Shown here in pieces: positions 26,776 through 36,123 of a stretch of 64,000 nt of DNA (its first letter is position 1; each line of letters starts with the position of its first letter). The translations under genes were made by a program, and so were the position numbers. Origin of the DNA: Poriferisphaera corsica. GTDB taxonomy: Bacteria; Planctomycetota; Phycisphaerae; Phycisphaerales; Phycisphaeraceae. The DNA lies in assembly GCF_007747445.1 (NCBI RefSeq), contig NZ_CP036425.1, forward strand, positions 868,001 through 932,000, given 5' to 3'. The notes beneath the pieces were generated by a model. It did no database searches. It had not been told where the DNA came from and saw only the letters and a list, made by a program, of their open reading frames with translations.

Positions 26776-28284
26776 ATGATCGCGATGCCCATTCTCATAC
26801 TACTTATCGCCTTTTTTATGACGGGAGCTCTGACCGCTCAAACATTTACCTTCAACGCTCCTGATGGTGACAATGTCTGGACAACCGACTCTAATTGGTC
26901 AGGGGGTTCCGCTCCCGGCACAAATGTTGGTGGTGCTCTTTTCATAACGGCTGGTAACGTGACCGGCGGAAGTCCGGCCATCCCAATCACAGGCATTAAT
27001 CTCGATTACACAAACATCTCACAGCTCGTTTTTACCGCTGCAGGCGTCACCAACAACTACGACCTACAAGGTACAGGTAGCTTTACATTCAACGGTGATG
27101 CTGAAATCATCAATCAAAAAACTTTCACAAACACAATCAGCATCGATATCGTCGGGACCGGCGATAGCTTAAGCATCGAATCCGAAGAAGCAAGTATCGA
27201 ACTCGCAGGTAACATTGATCTTAATGATACTGGCGGCGTTAACTTGAATTTTGAAACCGACTCAACAATCCTAGAGAGTAGTGGGATAATCTCCGGCACA
27301 GGTGGCTCCGTAACAATCAATACTTCTACAGAATCAGGACGTGGTGTGAATCTCTTTGGAGCCAATACCTACACCGGTGGCACAACACTCGGTGGTAATG
27401 TCAATATCGACAACAACGCTTCCTTCGGCACCGGCGCAATCTCTGTTATTGATGACTCAAACCTTTCTAATCTCGCGGGTGCAACACTCACGTTAGATAA
27501 TAATATTAATATCACGCTAGGAAGTACCTTAACTTACAATGATGATGATAACCTTGTTCTTGATGGTGTTATCTCAGGTACCAGCACTTTCGCAAAAGGT
27601 GGTTCTTCCACACTCACCATCAACGGTACCAACACCATCTCCGGCAATTTCAACTTCTCGGGCGGTACCGTCATTGCTGGCAACGACGCCGCCTTCGGCA
27701 CCGCCGATGTAAATATCACTAGCAACACCACGCTCCAATCGGATGACGACGCACGTGCTTTAGCAAATGACTTCGAAATCTCAAGCGGAGCCACCATGAC
27801 CTACAGCGGCACTAACAGTCTAGTTAGCTCTGGCATCATCTCAGGATCTGGAGGAATCACACGCAGCAGTTCAGGTAATCTAACCCTCACTGGCAATAAC
27901 ACATTTACAGGGGGGATCAATAATGCACAAGGTACATTAATTGTTGGCAATAACAATGCTCTGGGAACAGGTACGCTCACGATATCAGGTGACTCAGAAC
28001 TTCAATCTAATGACAGTGATATTGACCTCGCAAACAGTATTACCGTCAACACAAGTCAAACACTTACTGTGAGTGGTACTAGTAATATTGAACTTTCCGG
28101 TGTGATTTCTGGCGATGGTGGTTTAACTAAAACAGGTTCACATGTTCTAATGCTTAGCGCTACGAACACCTATACAGGCGATACTGTTCTAAATGATGGT
28201 TCAATTTCTTTCGGTGCAGATGATGTTTTTGGCACGGGTGATGTGTCTGTTACAGGCACTACTATTTTTACAAATCCAAACTGA
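26776..28284 (+). CDS. Autotransporter passenger, 5' part, ended by in-frame TGA
   Basis: The first 502 residues of what is probably one autotransporter gene. A signal peptide (MIAMPILILLIAFFMTGALT) is followed by autotransporter-associated beta-strand repeats of the type GNNTFTGG, LTKTGSHVLMLSATNTYTGD and GTGxLxITG, each about 80 residues apart. The frame ends at TGA 28282-28284 in the middle of a repeat, and the same frame continues at once in the next entry. The passenger would be a secreted or surface-displayed beta-helix. Without the barrel it could not be exported, so as it stands this half is probably non-functional. Confidence 0.75.
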   Translation: MIAMPILILLIAFFMTGALTAQTFTFNAPDGDNVWTTDSNWSGGSAPGTNVGGALFITAGNVTGGSPAIPITGINLDYTNISQLVFTAAGVTNNYDLQGTGSFTFNGDAEIINQKTFTNTISIDIVGTGDSLSIESEEASIELAGNIDLNDTGGVNLNFETDSTILESSGIISGTGGSVTINTSTESGRGVNLFGANTYTGGTTLGGNVNIDNNASFGTGAISVIDDSNLSNLAGATLTLDNNINITLGSTLTYNDDDNLVLDGVISGTSTFAKGGSSTLTINGTNTISGNFNFSGGTVIAGNDAAFGTADVNITSNTTLQSDDDARALANDFEISSGATMTYSGTNSLVSSGIISGSGGITRSSSGNLTLTGNNTFTGGINNAQGTLIVGNNNALGTGTLTISGDSELQSNDSDIDLANSITVNTSQTLTVSGTSNIELSGVISGDGGLTKTGSHVLMLSATNTYTGDTVLNDGSISFGADDVFGTGDVSVTGTTIFTNPN

Positions 28285-28293
28285 ATTAGTGAA

Positions 28294-30429
28294 ATGTCAA
28301 TCAGTAACGATATATCCATTGACAATGGAGTTGTACTTCGTGCTCAAATTCGTGGTGATTTAACGCTTTCTGGTGTAATAAGCGGAGCAGGTAATTTAAA
28401 TATCAATGGGCTTATAGATTCAGATACAGTTACATTGACTGGCAATAACACCTTAACCGGAAACGTCATTCTATTCGACGGTATATTAATTGCAGGCCAT
28501 GACAATGCGATTGGCACTGGGAATTTGCAAGTTACTGGTAATGCTTCATTACAATCTAATGACGATTCACGAACACTTAGCAACAATGTCACAATTACGA
28601 ATAGTGATACACTAACCATTAGTGGAAGCAACAACCTCACCTTAAGCGGCGTCCTCTCAGGTGCAGGTAGCTTAACAAAAAGTGGTACTAATACGCTCAC
28701 ACTTTCAGGCATAAATACATACACCGGTCTCACGACTGTCTCCGCCGGCACACTTCTAAACTCCGGCACCATTGCAGGCAGTGTCACCGTCGGTTCAGGT
28801 GCAACACTTTCCGGCAGCGGAACAATCTCTACCAATCTCATAAACTCCGGCACTCTCTCACCCGGCACATCGCCCGGCACTCTCACCGTCGGCGGCGATC
28901 TCACACTCAACTCCGCTGGCACATATAACATGGAAATAGCTGATACCGGAATCGCTGGCACCGACTACGATCTCATCGACGTCACCGGCGCAGCAACCAT
29001 CGCTGGCGCACTCAACGTCATTGTTTTCGATACATACACACCAACCCTTGGTGACACATTCACCGTCATCGAAACCGACGGCGGTGCTACCGGCACATTC
29101 ACCACTATCACCGACAATCTTCCTGCAATGTTCTCTATAGAACAATCAATATCAGGCAACGACTTGGAAATTGAAATCGTTGCGCAACCACTAGGCCAAG
29201 CCGTCACCGCGCGTAACCTCGTCTTCGCCGCAGAAGCATTCGAGCGTATCCGAAATTCCTCACCCACTGGCGATTTAGCAACGGTCATTGATCAACTAGA
29301 AACACTTCAACAGCGCCCACTCGAAATCGCTTTCGAACAAATTGTTCCCAACTACCTCGTCACACAATCCCAAGCCACATTCCGCGGCATCGACGTTCAG
29401 AACAACAATATCAACGGTCGTCTCAATGAACTCCGTTACGGACTCCCCAATAATATCTCAAACAATCTCAGCATACAGCAGCCGCAAACCCATTCCGATC
29501 CTGAACGTGAGTTAGATATCGCCGCTCAAGCCAATCGACAAATCTTGCAGCAAGCGCAAGAAATCAACCGCTTCTCCGGATCAGGCTCCGACATCTGGGG
29601 TGCATGGATTTCAGGCTACGGTACCTTTGGCAACTTTGATGCAGCGCTTAGTCAAGCCGGTTACGCATTCGATACCGGTGGCGCCACACTTGGCTTCGAC
29701 TATCGCATCCTCGACACACTCGCCGCTGGCGCTTTTGCTGGCTACGCAAACACCGGCACAACCGTCGATGGTGGACAAGGCTCAAACTACACCAACACTG
29801 TCAACACCGGCATCTACATGACATGGTTCAACGAAGAAGGTTTCTACACCTCTGGCCTCGTCGGTGGCGGCGTCTCCTTCTATGAAAACAACCGCCGTAT
29901 CGTTTTCGGCAACATCGATCGCGTTGCCGAATCCTCTGCCACAGGTTTCTATGTCCAAGCTCTTGCAACCGGCGGCTATGAGTTCACATCCGGCAACTGG
30001 GGCTTCGGCCCACAACTCGCCCTTCAATACGTCAATCTTCAAATCGGATCGCACTCCGAATCCGGTGCCGATTCACTCAACCTCGATGTCGGCGCCTTCC
30101 AAGGCAACTCCTTCGTCACACGTTTGGGCTTTCGCGTCAATTACACCTACGAAACCGAAGACCTCCTCCTTGTCCCAGAAGTCGTTGGCTTCTGGCAACA
30201 CGAATACCTCTCCAACTTCCAAGTTGTCAACGTCGGCGTCCCCGCCGGTAATCAATCCTTCGCATACACAGGCATCGGCCCCTCTCGCGACTCCGGCCTT
30301 CTCGGCGTTAACCTCATCGGCATCAGTCACGACATGCCGCTCACATTCGACGTCCAGTACAACGTCGAGTTTACGCCCAATCAGTTTCTCGTGAACAACT
30401 TCTTTGTAGGTATTCGAGTCACCTTCTAA
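28294..30429 (+). CDS. Autotransporter, remaining passenger plus beta-barrel domain
   Basis: A 711-residue continuation in the same frame, starting at an internal ATG nine bases after the TGA. Residues 1-250 repeat the passenger motif (LTLSGVLSGAGSLTKSGTNT, NTYTGLTTVSAGTLLNSG). Residues about 430-711 form an autotransporter beta-domain: DIWGAWISGYGTFGN, then paired aromatic-rich strands, ending in NNFFVGIRVTF with the C-terminal Phe that outer-membrane barrels use. It has no signal peptide of its own, so it could work only if the TGA is read through or is a sequence error. Otherwise the locus is a pseudogene. Confidence 0.8.
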   Translation: MSISNDISIDNGVVLRAQIRGDLTLSGVISGAGNLNINGLIDSDTVTLTGNNTLTGNVILFDGILIAGHDNAIGTGNLQVTGNASLQSNDDSRTLSNNVTITNSDTLTISGSNNLTLSGVLSGAGSLTKSGTNTLTLSGINTYTGLTTVSAGTLLNSGTIAGSVTVGSGATLSGSGTISTNLINSGTLSPGTSPGTLTVGGDLTLNSAGTYNMEIADTGIAGTDYDLIDVTGAATIAGALNVIVFDTYTPTLGDTFTVIETDGGATGTFTTITDNLPAMFSIEQSISGNDLEIEIVAQPLGQAVTARNLVFAAEAFERIRNSSPTGDLATVIDQLETLQQRPLEIAFEQIVPNYLVTQSQATFRGIDVQNNNINGRLNELRYGLPNNISNNLSIQQPQTHSDPERELDIAAQANRQILQQAQEINRFSGSGSDIWGAWISGYGTFGNFDAALSQAGYAFDTGGATLGFDYRILDTLAAGAFAGYANTGTTVDGGQGSNYTNTVNTGIYMTWFNEEGFYTSGLVGGGVSFYENNRRIVFGNIDRVAESSATGFYVQALATGGYEFTSGNWGFGPQLALQYVNLQIGSHSESGADSLNLDVGAFQGNSFVTRLGFRVNYTYETEDLLLVPEVVGFWQHEYLSNFQVVNVGVPAGNQSFAYTGIGPSRDSGLLGVNLIGISHDMPLTFDVQYNVEFTPNQFLVNNFFVGIRVTF

Positions 30430-30488
30430 TCGACAATATAAAAAGCCAGCACATCATAAGCCAGCTTTCATGCACTCATTCATACTAA

Positions 30489-30983
30489 TCACATAATCGG
30501 CACAGAGATCCCTGCCGCTTTCCGCCATCCCGTCAGCTGACCAAAATGTGTTTCTTCATGTCCCGACATAACATGCATGATCAAATGGCCATACGTCGGG
30601 AAAAACGAACGCAACTCTTCAATCGGCATTTCGCTCATCATTTTTTCATCAGATGTCGCTTGTACGGTCGCAAGTAATGATTGATGAGTTCGCAGATAAT
30701 CCTCTAATAGCTGCTTTTTCGAAGGATATTTCCCCGGTTCATGGCTCGGTTTCGTTCCATAATCAAACAACGCCTTGTATCTCGCAGGTAAGAGCGATTC
30801 TCCTCTCAATAAACCAACCGCCATATCCGCAGTGACTGCCAAGTGTCCCAGCGTCCAAGCCGGATGGTTCACCTGCTTACCGGGTTGTTCCGTGAACCGT
30901 TCGCTCGGTATCGTATCTATTAATGCAAGTACAAACCGTTCACACATTTTGAATTCATCAATCAATAATTGTTTGTAACTCAT
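30489..30983 (-). CDS. DinB-family protein (copy 1)
   Basis: A 164-residue four-helix-bundle protein. His ligands typical of DinB/YfiT metal sites appear in HPAWTLGHLAVTADM (residues 40-55) and in the late HLIMHVMSGHEETHFGQLTG. The family includes DNA-damage-inducible proteins and thiol-dependent transferases; the exact activity here is unknown. It is the first of three homologous genes in a row on the minus strand, probably from local duplication. A 15-bp palindrome lies between this gene and copy 2 (31011-31025). Confidence 0.85.
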   Translation of the reverse strand: MSYKQLLIDEFKMCERFVLALIDTIPSERFTEQPGKQVNHPAWTLGHLAVTADMAVGLLRGESLLPARYKALFDYGTKPSHEPGKYPSKKQLLEDYLRTHQSLLATVQATSDEKMMSEMPIEELRSFFPTYGHLIMHVMSGHEETHFGQLTGWRKAAGISVPIM

Positions 30984-31010
30984 ATCATCCCTTTTGAAAC
31001 AGATTAATGC

Positions 31011-31025
31011 CTAACTGATGGTTAG
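31011..31025. repeat. 15-bp palindromic motif CTAAY-N5-RTTAG
   Basis: CTAACTGATGGTTAG lies between DinB copies 1 and 2. It is the first of a set of matches described in the findings; other exact copies are at 36733, 39359, 39439, 42167, 44767 and 47491. Confidence 0.6.
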
Positions 31026-31050
31026 TTTAGGGTTATCAATTCAATTCAGC

Positions 31051-31533
31051 TTAGCAATCAGCGGCCGCACGCCATTGTACGAGTTGGCCATAATGCACAC
31101 CTTCATGCCATGACACGATGTGAGATAGTAGGTGCCCATGAGTCGGAAATTTAGGCTTTGCTTCCTCGATTTCAACGAGCTTCGTGATCTCAGTATCTGA
31201 CAAATCTCGAATCATCTCGCAAACGGATTGATGCACACGCTGATAATCAGAGACAAGCTGATGCAATGAAGGGTAGATTGAACTGTTGTGAACGGGTGTT
31301 GATCCGGTATCAAATAATGTCACATATTCTCGTGATGTTACACGCTCGTGTCCCAATATACCCCGTAGCATATCACCAGCATTTGCTAAATGCCCCACCG
31401 TCCAGATCGGATGATTTACAATACCACCAGCCGGCTCTGCCAAGCGATCCTTTGGCAGTGTTTCTACCAATGCAATGAATACACGCTCATTCAACTGATA
31501 CTCGTCTATGAGATGCGATCTGAAATCAAGCAC
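31051..31533 (-). CDS. DinB-family protein (copy 2)
   Basis: A 160-residue DinB-like protein colinear with its neighbours: a first helix LIDEYQLNERVFIALVETLP, the His segment NHPIWTVGHLANAGDML and the C-terminal His pair in HGHLLSHIVSWHEGVHYGQL. The start is GTG 31533, supported by AGGAAG four bases upstream; no ATG is available. The metal-site His pattern is complete. Its role is unknown, as for copies 1 and 3. Confidence 0.83.
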   Translation of the reverse strand: MLDFRSHLIDEYQLNERVFIALVETLPKDRLAEPAGGIVNHPIWTVGHLANAGDMLRGILGHERVTSREYVTLFDTGSTPVHNSSIYPSLHQLVSDYQRVHQSVCEMIRDLSDTEITKLVEIEEAKPKFPTHGHLLSHIVSWHEGVHYGQLVQWRAAADC

Positions 31534-31590
31534 ATTCTTCCTAACTTAGATACGTACTACAAGATAAATGTGAGTCATCATGATGACCAC

Positions 31591-32082
31591 TTACTCACTC
31601 GCCAGCCCCGCGACTCTTCGCCATGTGCTCAACTGTCCCAGATGATACCCCTCATGCCCCGCCAGAACATGCACAAGAAACATGCCGTACGTCGGGAATC
31701 GTGAAATCAATCGTTCAACATCCATCTTTTTTGTAAACACCTCCGGTAACGCATCCTCCAATGCTCCAATTAATAATCGATGCATCTCCAAATACCCCTC
31801 CACTAACTCCGTTTTCTCTGGGTACATTGAGGCATCCGCAATCGGCTCACTCCCCACCTTAAACTTCGCGATCTCTTCCTCACTGCACACCGATTTCCCA
31901 CCCGTCAGTAACCCATACACCGTGTTTTCTGACACACGTAAATGCCCCAAAATCCACGCCGGATGATTCCGTATCCCCATCGGTTGCTCGGTGAACCTTT
32001 CCGCTGGGATCGTATCAATCAGTCCCATCGCAAGCCGTTCGTTTAACTGTAATTCTTCAATCAATTGTTTTGTACTGATCAT
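31591..32082 (-). CDS. DinB-family protein (copy 3)
   Basis: A 163-residue member of the same trio, closest in layout to copy 1: TIPAERFTEQPMGIRNHPAW, ILGHLRVSENTVYGLL and YGMFLVHVLAGHEGYHLGQL. The ATG at 32082 has an AAAAGGA box eight bases upstream and aligns with the other two N-termini; the frame extends to 32118 but those extra residues are unlike the paralogues. The three genes are separated by about 60 bp and may be one transcription unit. Confidence 0.85.
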   Translation of the reverse strand: MISTKQLIEELQLNERLAMGLIDTIPAERFTEQPMGIRNHPAWILGHLRVSENTVYGLLTGGKSVCSEEEIAKFKVGSEPIADASMYPEKTELVEGYLEMHRLLIGALEDALPEVFTKKMDVERLISRFPTYGMFLVHVLAGHEGYHLGQLSTWRRVAGLASE

Positions 32083-32191
32083 ATCTCGCATCCTTTTATT
32101 GTCATATTTTGTGACCATGGTAAAGCATAGCTCGCATGTCTAACATGATCCTCTTAGGATTTATTGCATCACTTCCATCTCATCCCATCAT

Positions 32192-33616
32192 TCACGCACC
32201 CACCAGAACCGCCCGCTTCATCAACCGCCACTGCATCCAAACCGCCGCGCATAATACAGTCAACCACATCACCATCGTCGACCAAACATAAAATAAATGA
32301 TTCAGCTCCAAGCCCGCCTTCCAACTCACCCAAATCAATCCCATCGCTATAGGCAGCCACAATACCCCGATCAAATAAACCCATGACACATAACATCCGC
32401 AAATAAAACTCAGGTACACCGTATTTCGCCCCAATTTGTTCCGCCCGAGCCCCCATACCCCCATCGCAACCGCGTACGTAACCAGCAGTACCCCCACGAT
32501 GGGCATTAAGCCATTTAATAACAACCATATCGCCATTCCCCCATCTACTGCATACAGCCAGTCGCCAAAGACGAAACCCCACACATGCTCCTGCGTGACT
32601 GCATATCCTCGGTCATCCACGATCCTCGGCCCTAGCTCCATCACCCAATGCAACCCACACAGCAATCCCACTAACCCACTCGTCATGACTGCCCGCCACA
32701 GCAACATTTTTACCCGTCTTGCCGATTGGGGATCATATAATCGCGTCCTATCTATCAACCGATTAGGCGATCTCCAGCTCATTTTTACCCCTTCCCAATA
32801 CCGAACCTGTTTCGGCGTCATCATCTCTCGCTCATGCGCCGCTCCACATTCCGGACAGCCCACAATCTTCGGAAAATCATAAAGCAGATACCCGCACCCA
32901 TTGCACTGCTTGGGCCATAGTGTTCTCACGCCAACGCCCGTCTTCCCATCCCACCATCGCGCATCATAACTCACAACCCGAAATAGCATTACCAGCCCCC
33001 ATACCCAAGCCATCACCACAAACCATCCGCTAATCGTATCTGTCTCCCGTAAATACCACGGGTACGCCGTCATCGCATCCCCCGCACTTGTCGCCGCCTC
33101 CCAATACGCATTTTTTATAGCCTCTAACCATAGATTAGGTACGCATCCCAGAATCCACACCCCCAAGAACCCCGGCCCCGCCAAACACAACCGTTCAAAC
33201 GTCATCCATACGCTTGTCCCATATCGCACCACTTCACCTCTTAAAGGAGCGATCAAAACTGATAGTCCAAATAAAAGCCCCCCCAAGATCGAAATCGATA
33301 CCAACCAGCCAATCATGAGTACGAGAAGTATCTTGAGCTTATCACTCATCTGACCGTTGAATAGAACTTCAAACTCACTCGAATACCCAACCCCATTTTC
33401 CCATAATCCGAACACCAAGTTGCTCAGAAACAGCGCAGCGATACTCACCAACAATCCAAACACCCCCATCCTCCACCCTTGCCCTTCATACCGCTTCGCC
33501 ATCGCTACCGGCCTCACCCACACCTGTAATAGATACCCCAGCAACTTCGCAAAACCGCCAGCATCCCCCCGTTTCGCCGCGATGCTCTCCAAACTTGCCG
33601 CCTTAATCTCAGTCAT
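32192..33616 (-). CDS. Multi-pass membrane protein with planctomycete zinc ribbon, YIP1-like
   Basis: A 474-residue inner-membrane protein. Residues 20-220 contain several hydrophobic helices laid out like a YIP1 domain (GVFGLLVSIAALFLSNLVFG, ILLVLMIGWLVSISILGGLL). In the middle is a zinc ribbon with four Cys: CNGCGYLLYDFPKIVGCPEC. This CxxCGY-L-x(n)-P-x(n)-CPECG layout is common in planctomycete proteins. A second set of four or five helices fills the C-terminal half. The role is unknown. On this minus-strand gene the + strand is C-rich, unlike minus-strand genes elsewhere in the window. Confidence 0.65.
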   Translation of the reverse strand: MTEIKAASLESIAAKRGDAGGFAKLLGYLLQVWVRPVAMAKRYEGQGWRMGVFGLLVSIAALFLSNLVFGLWENGVGYSSEFEVLFNGQMSDKLKILLVLMIGWLVSISILGGLLFGLSVLIAPLRGEVVRYGTSVWMTFERLCLAGPGFLGVWILGCVPNLWLEAIKNAYWEAATSAGDAMTAYPWYLRETDTISGWFVVMAWVWGLVMLFRVVSYDARWWDGKTGVGVRTLWPKQCNGCGYLLYDFPKIVGCPECGAAHEREMMTPKQVRYWEGVKMSWRSPNRLIDRTRLYDPQSARRVKMLLWRAVMTSGLVGLLCGLHWVMELGPRIVDDRGYAVTQEHVWGFVFGDWLYAVDGGMAIWLLLNGLMPIVGVLLVTYAVAMGVWGLGRNKLGRNTVYLSFICGCYVSWVYLIGVLWLPIAMGLIWVSWKAGLELNHLFYVWSTMVMWLTVLCAAVWMQWRLMKRAVLVGA

Positions 33617-33845
33617 ATCACCAGTTTACACACTCCCCCCTCACCTGTAACGCCCTATCTCCCATACCCGACTTCCTCTCCTGCCTCGCCTCAACGTGGA
33701 CCATGTAACAGTTCGCAACAAACCATCACAAATGACCCACTTAACCCTTTCCAGTCCGGTTATTTGCATCCCACCTCTCCCCCCTGTAACCTGTTTTTCT
33801 ACCGTGTTTGGCAGGGTACTGGGGTCGTTGACTACCTGCTATTTT
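33617..33845. other. C-rich intergenic region
   Basis: Between the divergent YIP1-like gene and the leader RNA candidate. No gene or clear promoter is seen. Confidence 0.35.
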
Positions 33846-33849
33846 TTAT

Positions 33850-34004
33850 TGCGTCTTGCGCCATGACTCACTGGGCTCGCCCAGCAAAATGAATTGCCAG
33901 CCATCTACAATCGCATTGGCGATCTCTCAGGCAACGCATGAGTAGCTCCGTAAGACGCATCAGTGTGTTCTTCCCGTCTCAGATTCGGGATTTTTTGCGT
34001 TCAG
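33850..34004 (+). ncRNA. Structured leader RNA candidate with terminator, upstream of sugar kinase
   Basis: TGCGTCTT (33850-33857) pairs perfectly with AAGACGCA (33952-33959), and ACTCA (33866-33870) with TGAGT (33939-33943) inside it. Within lies the perfect hairpin CTGGGCTCGCCCAG (33871-33884) and a longer imperfect stem. Downstream TCCCG/CGGGA and six T form an intrinsic terminator (about 33979-34000), 80 bp before the kinase ATG. This is the layout of a riboswitch or attenuator, but I cannot match it to a known class. Confidence 0.45.
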
Positions 34005-34083
34005 CTTCCATCAGCAAGCACCGTCTATATATAGATCCCATCGCTTGCCCGCATACGCTGAACCGTGGTATGGAGTATCAGTC

Positions 34084-35241
34084 ATGAACGAGCGTACACA
34101 AATCGCACGCGCAACCGCCGAAGGCCTCCGCGCCTTTTCCCCCAACATCGATCAAACCCCTGTCATGCTCGGCTTCGACGGCTTCGTCGATTCCATCATC
34201 GACGTTGTCGATCAACGCATCACCGCCGACAACTACACACCCATGCCCACCATCGATACCTACGGCAAGCGCATCTCTGCCGCCGCAGGTAAATCAGCTA
34301 ACTTCGAACTCGTCGTCAAACTCCGCAAACTCGGCGGCAACGGGCCCATCATGGCCAACGCCATGTCACGATCAGGCTTCAACGTCACCTACGTCGGCGC
34401 TCTAGGCTATCCAACCATGGACCCCGTCTTCCACGAACTCGCCGAGCGTGCCGAAGTTCACTCCATCTCAGAGCCTGGCTTCACCGATGCACTCGAATTC
34501 GAAGACGGCAAGCTCATGATCGGCAAACTCCAATACCTCAACGCCATCGATGTGCAAACTCTCCGCAACGCCATTTCCGACGATAAATTCTTCGACATCG
34601 TCAACCGTTCCGTCCTCATCGGCATGATCAATTGGACCATGTGCGCTCAAATTCACAAAGTCTGGCAATACATGCTCGACGAGGTCTACCCCAAATGCGA
34701 AGCCACCGTCAACGGCCGCAAACGCATGATCTTCATCGACCTCACAGACCCCGCAAAACGACCCGCCGAAGATCTCCGCGACGCACTTTGCATCTGCTCC
34801 GACCTCACTAAATACACCGATCTAACCCTCGGCCTCAACCTCGCAGAAGCCATTCAAGTCTCCGAAGTCCTCAACCTGAACGTCCCCGGCGATCCTCTCG
34901 ACACCGTCATTGAACGCGCCGCCGCCATCCGCGAAGCCATGAACATTGCCGGCGTCGTCGTCCATCCCCGCCAGGGTGCAGGCGCAGCCATCCTTGAAGA
35001 CGGCCAAGTCAAAACCGCCTACTTCAAAGGCCCATTCGTTGCCAACCCCAAACTCTCAACCGGAGCAGGCGACAACTTCAACGCCGGTTACTGTCTCGGT
35101 ATGCTCGCCGGTCTCACCCTCGAACAGCGTCTCTGTTGCGGCACAGGCACCTCCGGCTTCTACGTTCGCAACGCCAAGTCGCCAACCCTCAAAGACCTCT
35201 CCGATTTCTGTAACAACCTCCCAGAACCCGAAGGCGCATAA
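34084..35241 (+). CDS. PfkB-family sugar kinase
   Basis: A ribokinase-fold kinase of 385 residues. The start region VMLGFDGFVDSIIDVVDQ and GGNGPIMANAMSRSGFNVTY correspond to the substrate-binding part. Near the end STGAGDNFNAGYCLG is the PfkB signature 2, with the catalytic-base Asp and the anion hole. It is longer than ribokinase (about 310) because of an insertion near 185-245. The sugar substrate is not evident. ATG 34084 is chosen because GGAG lies about nine bases upstream; the longer TTG frame from 34045 reads into the leader. A candidate regulatory RNA precedes it and a terminator follows. Confidence 0.85.
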   Translation: MNERTQIARATAEGLRAFSPNIDQTPVMLGFDGFVDSIIDVVDQRITADNYTPMPTIDTYGKRISAAAGKSANFELVVKLRKLGGNGPIMANAMSRSGFNVTYVGALGYPTMDPVFHELAERAEVHSISEPGFTDALEFEDGKLMIGKLQYLNAIDVQTLRNAISDDKFFDIVNRSVLIGMINWTMCAQIHKVWQYMLDEVYPKCEATVNGRKRMIFIDLTDPAKRPAEDLRDALCICSDLTKYTDLTLGLNLAEAIQVSEVLNLNVPGDPLDTVIERAAAIREAMNIAGVVVHPRQGAGAAILEDGQVKTAYFKGPFVANPKLSTGAGDNFNAGYCLGMLAGLTLEQRLCCGTGTSGFYVRNAKSPTLKDLSDFCNNLPEPEGA

Positions 35242-35285
35242 TAAGCACCCACGCAACTATTATAAAAGCAAAAAAATAGGCCAAG

Positions 35286-35311
35286 GCTCAGCATAACGCT
35301 GAGCTTTTTTT
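35286..35311 (+). terminator. Terminator after sugar kinase
   Basis: GCTCAGC, ATAAC, GCTGAGC and seven T: a perfect 7-bp stem 45 bp after the stop. Confidence 0.92.
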
Positions 35312-35418
35312 GTCCTTGCAATGGGTATAGATAAAACTTCGCCTCTAGGCAAAATGATAGTTTTTGTTTTGACTCAATAATATGAGCCCGAAGACCACGC
35401 TGTTAACAACAGCCAGCT

Positions 35419-36123
35419 TTAATCGCGAGTGACTTCATATTCTAAATTCTGGTCTTTTAATGGCCAACACAATCCCTTTGTAAGTAACCATATTGCGAAT
35501 ACGATTTCTTGTAACACAACAGGTATTGTCATCATGCCATAACCAATAGAAACAACATCCAATAGCTGGAATAACAATAAAAAACTTGCAACTAGAAGTA
35601 GTGTATTCCCAGCGATCCCCCAGACTGACAACCATCTTGGGATTTGTTTTCCCATAAAAAATAGAGCGTATAAAATCAAACCCCCTAATCCTGTTGCTAC
35701 CATGACTCCTAAGTGATTGATCAAATCCCGTAATAGTTTTAACATCTCACCAATCGTCTCATAAAGCACGATGTTTGAACCTGAATCAGATGTGTATTTT
35801 TGACTGATAAGAATGAATGCAGGCAGTAATATCAGGCCCACCAACTGGAATGCTCCCGCTACAAATCGAAAACCAACGAAGCCAATAGATAGTGGCCGAC
35901 TAAAATCTCGAAGCACCGGATAGATGACAAGCGAGAATCCAATATAGATCGGAACTAACAAGAATTGAAATAACGCTCCGCTTAGAACTTGATTTTTGTT
36001 GGGATAGACTTCTTTGAGATAACTTTCCCCTTCAACCGAGGGCACGATGCTCAAAATGCCAGCAATCATGCCAAGGATAATGAGTGTTCCAGCAATTCGT
36101 GAAATGTGTTTGATTGAGGTCAT
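35419..36123 (-). CDS. DUF4386-like integral membrane protein
   Basis: A 234-residue inner-membrane protein with about six helices. It begins ISRIAGTLIILGMIAGILSI, and the later pattern LSGALFQFLLVPIYIGFSLV, FRFVAGAFQLVGLILLPAF and IPRWLSVWGIAGNTLLLVAS matches DUF4386 proteins as I remember them. The function is unknown. It converges with the sugar kinase and is followed upstream by a long region without genes. Its AT content is higher than that of most neighbours. Confidence 0.7.
   Translation of the reverse strand: MTSIKHISRIAGTLIILGMIAGILSIVPSVEGESYLKEVYPNKNQVLSGALFQFLLVPIYIGFSLVIYPVLRDFSRPLSIGFVGFRFVAGAFQLVGLILLPAFILISQKYTSDSGSNIVLYETIGEMLKLLRDLINHLGVMVATGLGGLILYALFFMGKQIPRWLSVWGIAGNTLLLVASFLLLFQLLDVVSIGYGMMTIPVVLQEIVFAIWLLTKGLCWPLKDQNLEYEVTRD

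Noticed and set aside
28282-28284. TGA read as selenocysteine or tryptophan
   Set aside because: No SECIS-type hairpin was noticed after it, the context is a beta-strand repeat, and other genes in the window use TGA as an ordinary stop.
33850-33960. Glycine riboswitch
   Set aside because: CTCTCAGGCAA looks like the 3' core of the class, but the upstream GAGAG partner and the CCGAAG core are absent.
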